33,083 nt of DNA, from assembly GCA_005804885.1 (NCBI GenBank), contig SYOX01000161.1, positions 1 to 33,083 of the forward strand, in the 5' to 3' direction. The notes below the pieces were generated by a model that worked only from the letters and a program-made list of their open reading frames with translations, was not told where the DNA came from and ran no database searches. Numbering within the stretch: the first letter of the stretch is position 1; each line of letters opens with the position of its first letter. The stretch comes from Pseudomonadota bacterium. Its GTDB lineage: Bacteria; Myxococcota_A; Bradymonadia; Bradymonadales; GCA-2716585. Made by a program: the position numbers and the translations under genes. This document shows positions 9,637 through 17,262 of the stretch, one piece after another.

Positions 9637-11265
9637 TCAAGGGCGCGGATCGACGCCCCCCGGAGGCGAGTCGAAGAGGACGCCGGGGTTGAGGACCTGG
9701 GCGGGGTCAAGGCGAGCCTTGACGGCGCGCAGCGCGTCGACGAAGGGGCCCGGCGTCTGGCGCAGGTACCAGGGCTTGTGGACCCGGCCGACGGCGTGGT
9801 GGTGGGTGATCGTGGCGCCGTGGCGCAGGAGCGCCTCGGAGGCGGCTGCCTTGATCGCCCCCCATTGCTCAACCTCGTGGCCGCGCCGACCGGGCGCCAG
9901 GAAGGTGTAATAGGGCGCGGGGCCGTCGGGGTAGACGTGGGTGAAGCGGCAGGAGATCCTGCCCTGGCCGCACGCGCCGCGCATGGCCTCGCGGACCGAG
10001 CGGACCACGTCCTCATGCAGCGCCTCGAAGCCAGACCAGGTGCAGGCCGTCTCGAAGGTGTCGACGACGACCCCGAGGCTGACGAGGGTGTTGGACAGGT
10101 AGGGGGCGTCGATGAAGGCGCTGCGCCACGCCGCGCTCTGATCCCCCCCTCGCTCGGCGCCCTCACCCGTAGTCACCTTCACGGGGGCCGTCGGGCTGCC
10201 CCCCTGCTCGGCGCACAGCGAGAGCGCCTCGGCCACCCAGGCCTCGCGCGGGGCCTCGTCGGACTCGAAGCCCAGCAGCAGGATGTGGCTGCCGTCGAAG
10301 GCGATCGAGTGGAGCTGGGCCTCGCGGGCGTCCAGCAGGCGGCAGTTGGCCGGGAAGAGCCCCGACTGGGCGATCCGCCGCGTGGCCTCGACCGCGCGGC
10401 CGAAGTCCTCGAAGCGCACGCTGACCCGCGCTCGCCATGCCGGCCTGGGGCGCACCCGGACGGTCGCCTCGGTGATGATCCCCAGGATCCCCTCCGAGCC
10501 CAGCGTCAGCCGGTTCGGGTCCGGCCCCGCGCCCGACCCCGGCAGCGCCAGCGGCTCGATGACCCCCGAGGGCGTCACCAGCCGCGCCGAGGCGACCAGA
10601 TCGTCGATGTGCGTGTAGACGGTGGCGAAGTGGCCCCCCGCCCGCGTGGCGATCCAGCCGCCCAGCGTCGAGAACTCGAAGGACTGCGGGAAGTGGCGCA
10701 GCGTCATGCCCCGCTCGGCCAGCTGCGCCTCAAGGACCGGCCCCGTCGCGCCCGCCTCGATCCGCGCCGTCCGCGACAGCGCGTCGACGCTGATCACTCG
10801 CCCCATCCGCGTCATGTCCACGCAGGCCGCCCCCGCGAAGCCCGCCGGCAGCGCCGCCTCGACCCCGCCGACCACGCTCGTGCCGCCGCCGTAGGGGATC
10901 GCCGCCACCCGCTCGGCGCTGCACCACGCCAGCACCGCCGCCACCTCCTGCTCCGTCCGAGGCCGCGCCACGAAGTCCGGCGCCGGCCCGAAGTCCCCCC
11001 TGAAGCCCCGCACGATGTCCGGGTAGCTGCGCCCATAGGTCCGGGTCGCCCGCTCCCGCCTCCCCGCCGTGCAGAAGCCCGACAGCGCCTCCGGGATCTC
11101 CACCCTCGGCGTCGGCAGCGCGATCTCATCCAGCTCCGGCGGCGGCAGCGGCTCCATCGCCGACACCCCCAGCAGCGCCCCGATCGCCTGGCCCATCTGC
11201 CGCCGCGCCCCCTCGTCGGGGAAGCGCTCCTCCCACCCCCACCCCCAGAAGCTCCGCTCCGCCAT
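9637..11265 (-). CDS. FAD-binding oxidoreductase, alkyldihydroxyacetone-phosphate synthase-like
   Basis: A 542-residue flavoenzyme of the VAO family. AGPS swaps the acyl chain of acyl-DHAP for a fatty alcohol to start ether-lipid synthesis, and myxobacteria are among the bacteria known to make ether lipids. Visible features are the FAD-binding loop PYGGGTSVVGG (about 124-134), FEFSTLGGWIATRAGG, GSEGILGIITE, and the THHHAVG motif (about 487-493) close to the C-terminus that carries the active-site His residues of AGPS. The ATG at 11265 has GGGAGGGG five bases upstream; a longer frame to 11364 is weak coding. The enzyme class is firm. The exact substrate is inferred, and D-lactate or glycolate dehydrogenase relatives are the main alternative. 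Confidence 0.87.
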   Translation of the reverse strand: MAERSFWGWGWEERFPDEGARRQMGQAIGALLGVSAMEPLPPPELDEIALPTPRVEIPEALSGFCTAGRRERATRTYGRSYPDIVRGFRGDFGPAPDFVARPRTEQEVAAVLAWCSAERVAAIPYGGGTSVVGGVEAALPAGFAGAACVDMTRMGRVISVDALSRTARIEAGATGPVLEAQLAERGMTLRHFPQSFEFSTLGGWIATRAGGHFATVYTHIDDLVASARLVTPSGVIEPLALPGSGAGPDPNRLTLGSEGILGIITEATVRVRPRPAWRARVSVRFEDFGRAVEATRRIAQSGLFPANCRLLDAREAQLHSIAFDGSHILLLGFESDEAPREAWVAEALSLCAEQGGSPTAPVKVTTGEGAERGGDQSAAWRSAFIDAPYLSNTLVSLGVVVDTFETACTWSGFEALHEDVVRSVREAMRGACGQGRISCRFTHVYPDGPAPYYTFLAPGRRGHEVEQWGAIKAAASEALLRHGATITHHHAVGRVHKPWYLRQTPGPFVDALRAVKARLDPAQVLNPGVLFDSPPGGVDPRP

Positions 11266-11396
11266 GATCACCCCTCCCGCGGCCGTCCGCGCCCTGTCTC
11301 GATGCCCCTTCATCCTTAACCCATCCTGGCCGCCCTCGGCCAGCACGCGGGGCGCTGAAATCATCAGCGCTTGAAATGTTGATTAAATGTTCAGTA

Positions 11397-11425
11397 TTGC
11401 AAAATTACTGCTGCCGTCGTAATAC
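11397..11425 (+). promoter_or_regulatory. Sigma-70-type promoter of the 11466 gene
   Basis: TTGCAA (11397-11402), 17 bases, TAATAC (11420-11425), inside an AT-rich block that stands out from its surroundings. It lies 40 bases before the ATG at 11466, which also has a GGAGG site. Confidence 0.6.
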
Positions 11426-11465
11426 AGAGGAGCGTCATCCTTGACCCCTTCGCGGAGGCAGTACC

Positions 11466-12518
11466 ATGACACGTTGGCTTGCGATCGGTGCCTTCTCCAT
11501 CGCGGTGTTCTCCACGACCGCCGCGGCCGCTGAAGGCGACGGATGCCTGACAGCCCCTTCCTCCACGCCCGGCGCGCTCGCCGCCCAGCCCGAGACAGGC
11601 GCCCTCTTCTTGATCAAGGATGGCCGCCTGTGGCGCGCTGACCAGCAGCGCTTCGTCGGCGCCGCCGCCCTGCCCGGCATCGGCGCCATGGCCTTCGATC
11701 CGCGCACCGGCGCGCTCTACGCCGTCTCCGAGGGGCGCTCGCTCGTCCAGATCGACCCCCACACCGGCGCCCTCATCCCCGAGGCCTTCGGCCCAGGTCA
11801 GGCTCACCTGCTCGTTCAGGGCCTCAAGCCCGGCGAGCTGGTGCGCGGGCTCGCCATCGATCCCCTCGACGGCAACCTCTTCGCCGCCGTCGCTGGCGTC
11901 GAGGGTCGCCTCCTGCGCCTGGGCCGCGCCACCGGCGAGAGCGTCGAGGTCGGCGCGCTCCAGGGCGTCGACGCGCTCTCCATCGACAGCCGCGGCCAGC
12001 TCTTCGCCGCCTCCAGCCTCCAGCAGCAGCTCTTCACCCTCGACAAGGACACCGCCCGCCAGGCCCTCGCCCGCCCTCTCTCCGAGGCCTCCCCTGGCGG
12101 CCTGACCTGCCTCTGCGACGGCCCCGGCGTCTGCGCCATGGACATCGACGGCGACGGCCTCAACAACGCCCGCGAGGCGCACCTCGGCACGGACCCCGCC
12201 CTCTCGGACACCGACGGCGACGGCCTGAGCGACTTCGCCGAGAGCCAGGGCGGCCGCTTCATCGACCGCAATTACAACGACCTCCACGATGCCCTTGAGA
12301 AGCCCCGCCTCTCCCGCGCCGCCGACCCCCCCGTCCGCGCTGGCGGCGCGCCCTTGAGCCGGGGCGCGTCCTCGCACATCGGCATGACCACCACCGCCAT
12401 GGCCTGCGCCACCCACCCCGCCGCGCCGACCACGCCGGTCTCCTTCGCTGCGCTGGTCTTGCTGGGCCTCTCCCTCCTGCTCACCCGGCGACTCGCTCGC
12501 CAGTCGTCAAACGATTGA
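11466..12518 (+). CDS. Secreted Ca-binding propeller-like protein with C-terminal sorting anchor
   Basis: A 350-residue surface protein. Signal peptide about residues 1-22. Residues of about 30-215 form repeats of the type AFDPRTGALYAVS and AIDPLDGNLFAAV, as in NHL or similar beta-propellers. Two Ca-binding DxDGDG loops follow (MDIDGDGLNNA, SDTDGDGLSDF), in thrombospondin-type-3 style. The end is a Cys in ACATHP, a hydrophobic helix (FAALVLLGLSLLL) and Arg residues (TRRLARQ), the layout of MYXO-CTERM-like sorting signals, although the usual GC pair is AC here. It is divergent from the AGPS-like gene, has its own promoter, and is followed by a double hairpin. The binding partner is unknown. 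Confidence 0.8.
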   Translation: MTRWLAIGAFSIAVFSTTAAAAEGDGCLTAPSSTPGALAAQPETGALFLIKDGRLWRADQQRFVGAAALPGIGAMAFDPRTGALYAVSEGRSLVQIDPHTGALIPEAFGPGQAHLLVQGLKPGELVRGLAIDPLDGNLFAAVAGVEGRLLRLGRATGESVEVGALQGVDALSIDSRGQLFAASSLQQQLFTLDKDTARQALARPLSEASPGGLTCLCDGPGVCAMDIDGDGLNNAREAHLGTDPALSDTDGDGLSDFAESQGGRFIDRNYNDLHDALEKPRLSRAADPPVRAGGAPLSRGASSHIGMTTTAMACATHPAAPTTPVSFAALVLLGLSLLLTRRLARQSSND

Positions 12519-12579
12519 TATCATTCGTGAATCAACGCTGACGCGCATCCTCGCCGGATCTCCTTTGTGTCGATCATGG

Positions 12580-12623
12580 CCGGGGCTTTGCCCCGGACCC
12601 CACCAGGGGCGAGGCGCCCCTGG
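12580..12623. repeat. REP-like double hairpin, possible bidirectional terminator
   Basis: Two perfect hairpins in tandem: CCGGGGC-TTT-GCCCCGG (12580-12596) and CCAGGGGCG-AGG-CGCCCCTGG (12603-12623). They lie between the convergent ends of the Ca-binding protein gene and the radical SAM operon. No long T-run follows on either strand. The design resembles dispersed extragenic palindromes; whether it is repeated in the genome cannot be seen here. Confidence 0.6.
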
Positions 12624-12752
12624 ACCCCTTTCTTGTCCCGCGTGGCGAAGGGCAAGGCGCGCTGACGAGGAGGCCCTGGGGGGGCGCTCCGGGCGAGCGT
12701 CTGGAGTTGGGGGAGAGGGTGTCGGGAGGGGAGGTGGGGATTGAGCGATGGC

Positions 12753-14378
12753 TCAGGAGGCTTCGAGCTGGCGTTCGGTGCGGCGCTTGATCTTGGAGTG
12801 CTCCCATTGCTTCTTGGCCAGGAGCTCGTCTTCGGGGAGGTTGACCTCGCCGTTGAAGATCCTGGCGTTGTCGGCGAAGTTGGCGGAGCGGAACTGGTCG
12901 AGGTAGTCGCAGAAGTGACCTGAGTCGTAGTAGTAGAGGAGCTGCCCGACGTCGCTGTTGATGTTCTTCTGGGTCAGGCGCCGCCAGCCTTCCTTGAGGA
13001 GCCACTGGAAGCGGGCCGAGCCCTCGTTGCGGAACTTCCGCAGGCGCCAGCGGATGAACTCGTTCTCGACGAAGCCGGAGCGGGTCTTGCGGTAGGTGCG
13101 CCAGAAGTTCTCGAGGCGGTTCATGGCGCGCTCGCTGGCGTAGGCTTGCTCGTACATCCAGGTGTAGCCGTCCATGAGCTGCTCGCGGGTCATATGGCGA
13201 GGCTCGAAGACGACGTGCCGGGTGTCGTAGAGGGACCAGTCGGTGTGATCGAGGCGGTTCTCGGCGACGTAGTCGTCGTGGAGCTTGGTGCCGGGCATGG
13301 GGGTCAGGATGCTGAAGAAGGGGTAGATGATCTTGTGCTCGTCGACGAAGTCGATGATGTCCTTGAAGACGCTCAGGGTGTCGGTGTCGAAGCCGACGAT
13401 GAAGTTGCCGACGATGGACATGCCGCGCTTGTGGATGGCCTCGATGGCCTCCTGGTAGCTCAGGCAGAAGTTGACCTTCTTGTCCATCGACAGCAGGGTC
13501 GCCTCGCTGATCGATTCGAAGCCGATGATGAGGGTGGAGCAGCCGGCGGCGGCGAAGAGGTCGAGCATCTCCTCGTCGCGGGCGACGTTGAGGGTGGTCT
13601 CGGCGGACCACTCGATCAGCTCGCCGCTCTCGTGCAGGGGGACCAGGGCCGTGAGCAGGTCCTTGGTGTACTTGACGCGCGAGATGAAGTTGTCGTCGAC
13701 GATGTAGAGGGCCTTCATCCGGTCCTTGAGGAAGCCGGCCTTGGGCATGGCCCGGATCTCCTCGATGACCCTCTCGACGGGCTTGAAGCGGAAGGCGTTG
13801 CCGGAGATGTCGGGCACGGAGCAGAAGCGGCACATGAAGGGGCAGCCGCGCGTGGTCTGGATCTGGTGAAAGAGGAAGTCCCCCGAGTCCAGGCCGCCCC
13901 AGACGGGGTGCGGGATCTGGTCCATGGGCGGGAAGCCCGCGCTGTCGGTCCTGCGGGGGGCCTCGCCGCGCCGGAACTTCTCGACGAAGACCGGCCAGGT
14001 CTGCTCGGCCTCCCCGAGCACGACGAAGTCGACGTGCTCCAGGGCCTCGTCGGGCCGCAGCGAGGCGTGGATGCCCCCGAGCACCACGGGGATGCCGCGT
14101 GCGCGGAAGCGATCGGCGACCTCGTAGGCGTGGGTGACGCAGGAGGTCTTGGCCGAGAGCGCCACGAGGTCGGCGTCGGTGTCGTAGTTGATGGGGGCCA
14201 GGTACTCGTCCTGGACCTCGACGACGACGTCAGCGGGCGTGCAGCCGGCCACGGTCAGGATCCCGAGGTCGAGCAGCGAGCGCTTGAAGCCCAGCAGCTC
14301 GCACATGAAGTCCATCTCGTAGAGCTCCCGGTCATCCGGGCTGGAGTTCTTTCGGGTCGCCACGAACAGGATCTTCAT
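12753..14378 (-). CDS. Radical SAM protein with B12-binding-type N-terminal domain (second of the operon)
   Basis: A 541-residue cytosolic enzyme. The N-terminal 130 residues have the Rossmann-type cobalamin-binding pattern (VALSAKTSC, VVLGGIHASL, VVLGEAEQTWP) but no DxHxxG motif. The radical SAM cluster motif is TTRGCPFMCRFC (Cys179, Cys183, Cys186). The elements ETTLNVARDEE, GFESISE and TPMPGTKL are typical of the large B12-radical SAM family that includes BchE-like and methylating members. A C-terminal region of about 160 residues is Trp/Arg/Tyr-rich and unassigned. The ATG at 14378 follows GGGGAGA and lies 14 bases after the HDO stop, so it is the last gene of a three-gene operon. The substrate is unknown. 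Confidence 0.9.
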   Translation of the reverse strand: MKILFVATRKNSSPDDRELYEMDFMCELLGFKRSLLDLGILTVAGCTPADVVVEVQDEYLAPINYDTDADLVALSAKTSCVTHAYEVADRFRARGIPVVLGGIHASLRPDEALEHVDFVVLGEAEQTWPVFVEKFRRGEAPRRTDSAGFPPMDQIPHPVWGGLDSGDFLFHQIQTTRGCPFMCRFCSVPDISGNAFRFKPVERVIEEIRAMPKAGFLKDRMKALYIVDDNFISRVKYTKDLLTALVPLHESGELIEWSAETTLNVARDEEMLDLFAAAGCSTLIIGFESISEATLLSMDKKVNFCLSYQEAIEAIHKRGMSIVGNFIVGFDTDTLSVFKDIIDFVDEHKIIYPFFSILTPMPGTKLHDDYVAENRLDHTDWSLYDTRHVVFEPRHMTREQLMDGYTWMYEQAYASERAMNRLENFWRTYRKTRSGFVENEFIRWRLRKFRNEGSARFQWLLKEGWRRLTQKNINSDVGQLLYYYDSGHFCDYLDQFRSANFADNARIFNGEVNLPEDELLAKKQWEHSKIKRRTERQLEAS

Positions 14379-14392
14379 CGATTTTTCTCCCC

Positions 14393-15388
14393 TCAAGCCC
14401 GACCGGTGGCGCGCAAGCCCGCCTCGGCGACCTTGGTCTGCCATTGCCTCAGCGTCAGCTCGCCGTATTGATCATGCCCCTCGCGGCGCATCTCGCTGCG
14501 AAGGTGCAGGTTGTTGGGCTGGCGCCAGCGCACGATCTTGTCCTGCACCGCGCTCCAGAACCTGGCCCGCGCCTCCAGCGAGAGCATCGCCCCGCGGTAG
14601 ATCTGCATCTGGTTCTCGTAGCTCGACGCGTAGATCTCCAGCGCCTCCTCCAGCCACGCCCCGTGATCCTCGTCCTGCTCCATGTGCAGCGTGAAGTAGA
14701 TGATCTCGGCCTCGCTGTAGCCGGTCCTGCGCAAGCCCTGCACGATGGGCGGGAACATCTTCGGGATCGACCACTCGTGGCCCGGCCCGACCGCCCCGAG
14801 GCCCACCAGGAAGGGCTCCTCGCGGCAGATCCGCAGGTGCTCGGCGATGAAGCCCGTCACGTCCTTGTGCAGCCGCGTCTCGTACTCCTCGCCCGGCACC
14901 ACGCCGCAGGTGTAGAGGTACTCGCGGTAGAGCTCCGCGTGATCTTTACCGTCCGAGCCCTCGCCGTACTCGTCGACCAGGACCTTGGCGATCCACTGCT
15001 TGGCGTCGGAGTCCGGCGCCGACAGCAGCAGGTACTCCAGGTAGGTCGTGAAGTTGCCCACCAGCGCGTAATGCTGCAGGCCGAAGATCCGGTAGTCCTC
15101 CCTCGTGAAGGGCACCTGGGCGACCCGCGCCAGCAGCGGGTGGTTGACCGCCGTGTGGCTCTCGACCTCGCCGCGCAGGCGCTTGAGGAAGGTCTTGGCG
15201 TCCATCACCGTGTGGATCGGCCCCCCCAGCATCGCCCCGCCGAGGATCTCCGGGCGAGCCATGTTGTCCAGGTTGACCCGACGGCGATCGGCGATCTTGT
15301 CGCGCACCCGACCCATCGCCCGCGTCTGGGTCGCGCTCACGTTGCGGAAGGCCTTCCAGGCCTCGGAGAAGATGGCTTTCGAATTCAC
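14393..15388 (-). CDS. Haem-oxygenase-like diiron oxidase (HDO/PqqC-TenA fold) protein
   Basis: A 331-residue all-helical protein. Likely metal ligands are visible: His83 in NHPLL, Glu140 in VDEYGEG, His150 in KDHAELY, and the HxxxDxxH pattern His235-Asp239-His242 in LHMEQDEDHGAW. This set is typical of the HDO superfamily (CADD, UndA, BesC and SznF relatives), which use two irons and O2 for oxidations or C-C cleavage. A stretch of about 65 residues of basic/helical sequence precedes the fold. It starts with GTG at 15388, overlapping the stop of the upstream radical SAM gene (GTGA), so translation is coupled. Its place between two radical SAM genes says it acts on the same molecule. The reaction is not predictable. 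Confidence 0.82.
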   Translation of the reverse strand: MNSKAIFSEAWKAFRNVSATQTRAMGRVRDKIADRRRVNLDNMARPEILGGAMLGGPIHTVMDAKTFLKRLRGEVESHTAVNHPLLARVAQVPFTREDYRIFGLQHYALVGNFTTYLEYLLLSAPDSDAKQWIAKVLVDEYGEGSDGKDHAELYREYLYTCGVVPGEEYETRLHKDVTGFIAEHLRICREEPFLVGLGAVGPGHEWSIPKMFPPIVQGLRRTGYSEAEIIYFTLHMEQDEDHGAWLEEALEIYASSYENQMQIYRGAMLSLEARARFWSAVQDKIVRWRQPNNLHLRSEMRREGHDQYGELTLRQWQTKVAEAGLRATGRA

Positions 15389-16929
15389 GGGCTGGCCTCC
15401 TGGTTCATGGGCGTCCCCAGCGCGTCGATGACCGGGCCGCGGTCGACGAGCTTGCCCTCCGCCATGAGCGACTGGATGGTCACGTTGCGCGGGATGATCC
15501 CGATCTCATCCCTCAAGTGGCTGTTCGGATCCTCGCAGATCGCCCCGTACACCCGGGCCTTCTGCCAGAACTTCAACATCCCCTTCCAGTTCTTCAAGAA
15601 GAACTTCGGCCGCCTGCGCATCACCTCCCAGGTCGCCCGCTCGAAGGAGGGCCAGGTGGCCTGGTTGGCCTCCGCCAGCTTCTTGTAGAAGAGCGAGCGC
15701 GGGATCTTCGTCGGCAGAACCGCGTGCAGCAAGTCAAAGAGCCGCATGTCCTTGGTCAACAGCTCGCTCTCGCGCGCCCTGTAGAGCTGCGTCCCCGGCA
15801 AGGGCGTCAGGATCGTCACCAGCGGGATCGACACGCCCAGATCGTTGATGTGCGCGTAGAGCCTGTCGAAGTCGCTCTCCTCGTAATCCGGCCGCACCAT
15901 GAAGATCCCCGTCGAGATGATCCCCAGCTCCCGGAGGATCTGGGCCGCCTTGCGGTTCTTCTCCACCGTGTTGCGCTTGAGCAGGTAATCCAGGCCGTTC
16001 TCCTCGTTGGACTCGTAGCCCGACAGGATCATGATCAAGCCCGAATCCCTCAGCCGCCGCATCGTCTCCGGGTTGTCCGCGATGAAGTCCGTCCGACCCT
16101 GCGTCCCCCAGTACTTCTTGACCCCACGCCGCTGAAGCTCGTCCGCGAACTGCTCCAGGCGGCGCCGGTTCGTCAAGAAGTTGTCGTCCAGGAAGAAGAC
16201 CGTCTCCTCCTCGAAGGTCTCCATCTGATCCACGATCGCCTGCGCGCTCATGAAGCGCGTCTTGCGCTCGTAGAACTCCCAGATGCCGCAGAAGTTGCAG
16301 TCGAAGCTGCACCCTCGCGAGGTGGCCATCGAGGCGATGGGGTTGGCGACGACGAAGAAATACTCCTGTCGATCCAGGTACTTCTTGATCAGGTGTCGCG
16401 CCGGCGGGGGGAAGGAGTCCAGCTCGCGGTTCTGGTGCCGCTTGGGGGTGGTCTTCCAGGCGCCGTCGTGGGTGCGGAAGCGCAGGCCGTTGATGTGCTC
16501 CAGGGCGTTGCGATCCCCGCCGCCGTCGAGGTGCTCGACCAGCTCCAGGAAGGTGTCCTCGCCTTCGCCCAGGCAGATCGAGTCGACGACGGCGTCCTCG
16601 AAGTCCCAGGGGGCCAGCGTCGGGTGGTGGCCGCCGACGATGGTGAAGACCTTGTCGCCCAGCGTCGTCTTGGCGGCGTGCATCAGGGCCTTGGCCTGGT
16701 AGCAGTCCGTCGTCATCGAGGTGGTCCCGACCAGATCCGGGCGGAACTCCAGCAGGACGCGGTTGAACTCCGTGTCGGGCTCAAGGCGCAGGTCGAGGAT
16801 GCGGACCTCGTGCTCAGGGACCATGGCGGCGAGCTGCGTCAGCGCCACGGGCTCCGAGAACCAGATGATGTTCTCAAGGCCCAGCCTCCCTGGCTCGAAG
16901 GGGGCGGGTTGAGCGAGCAGGATCTTCAT
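15385..16929 (-). CDS. Radical SAM protein with B12-binding-type N-terminal domain (first of the operon)
   Basis: A 514-residue cytosolic enzyme and the first gene of the operon. Residues 1-140 are the B12-binding-type domain (VGTTSMTTD, TIVGGHHPTL, CLGEGED). The cluster motif is TSRGCSFDCNFC (Cys207, Cys211, Cys214), followed by FLDDNFLTN and TPLPGTQLY, both frequent in this family. The classic DxHxxG cobalamin ligand motif is absent, as in many such proteins that bind B12 base-off without a His ligand. The ATG at 16929 has GAGG seven bases upstream; a longer frame to 16986 runs through a leader hairpin and is unlikely. It is only distantly similar to the third operon gene, so the two may do different steps. 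Confidence 0.9.
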   Translation of the reverse strand: MKILLAQPAPFEPGRLGLENIIWFSEPVALTQLAAMVPEHEVRILDLRLEPDTEFNRVLLEFRPDLVGTTSMTTDCYQAKALMHAAKTTLGDKVFTIVGGHHPTLAPWDFEDAVVDSICLGEGEDTFLELVEHLDGGGDRNALEHINGLRFRTHDGAWKTTPKRHQNRELDSFPPPARHLIKKYLDRQEYFFVVANPIASMATSRGCSFDCNFCGIWEFYERKTRFMSAQAIVDQMETFEEETVFFLDDNFLTNRRRLEQFADELQRRGVKKYWGTQGRTDFIADNPETMRRLRDSGLIMILSGYESNEENGLDYLLKRNTVEKNRKAAQILRELGIISTGIFMVRPDYEESDFDRLYAHINDLGVSIPLVTILTPLPGTQLYRARESELLTKDMRLFDLLHAVLPTKIPRSLFYKKLAEANQATWPSFERATWEVMRRRPKFFLKNWKGMLKFWQKARVYGAICEDPNSHLRDEIGIIPRNVTIQSLMAEGKLVDRGPVIDALGTPMNQEASP

Positions 16930-16987
16930 GCGCAAACCTCGTCGCGGTGATGTGGGAGCGCGTTGCTCTTCAAGGCGTGATGTCAAA

Positions 16988-17007
16988 AGAGGCTCAGGGG
17001 CGCCTCT
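16988..17007 (-). terminator. Terminator-like hairpin in the leader of the rSAM operon
   Basis: On the minus strand AGAGGC, an 8-base loop and GCCTCT form a 6-bp stem followed by TTTT, then 55 bases to the ATG at 16929. Coming after the promoter candidate and before the first gene, it could be an attenuator. The stem is short and confidence is low. Confidence 0.35.
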
Positions 17008-17025
17008 GGTGATCTATGCGAACCC

Positions 17026-17059
17026 GACATATGTAGAGAAGACAGCTCGTCAATGTCAA
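17026..17059 (-). promoter_or_regulatory. Promoter candidate for the rSAM-HDO operon
   Basis: The minus strand carries TTGACATTGACG (17048-17059), a doubled -35-like hexamer, then 16 bases from the second copy, then TATGTC (17026-17031). The -35 is close to consensus and the -10 is poor. Confidence 0.4.
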
Positions 17060-17262
17060 TGTGGACTTCAATTATCCAATTCTGGCTCGCCCCCAGGCCG
17101 CTGCAAGGGAAGGGGTCTGGGCAGAGGCCCGGGGCGATTCCAGCTTCTCCTTTACGACCCAGGCGCCGATCCGGATCGTAATTTTCCAAACCTCGCCGAG
17201 CGCGTCGCTCAACGTCGCTCGATCGGGTGGATGCGCTCCGAGGGCGAGAGGTGCGCAGAGAG

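Larger units (their letters stand above)
16930..17262. other. Leader/promoter region of the rSAM-HDO operon, no gene seen
   Basis: A 333-base gap between the GH1 gene end and the first radical SAM gene. The half near the operon is comparatively AT-rich and holds a promoter candidate and a terminator-like hairpin. The other half (17095-17262) is GC-rich; open frames there lack a coding pattern and I see no RNA gene. Confidence 0.6.

Noticed and set aside
9437..9640. 67-residue minus-strand frame between the AgmX-type and AGPS-like genes
   Set aside because: No ribosome site, Pro/Arg-rich, starts over the stop of the neighbouring gene. The spacer also holds a GGCGGGCCCGCC palindrome but nothing I can name.
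16930..17060. Cobalamin riboswitch in front of the B12-radical SAM operon
   Set aside because: The leader is too short and I see no B12-box-like conserved core.
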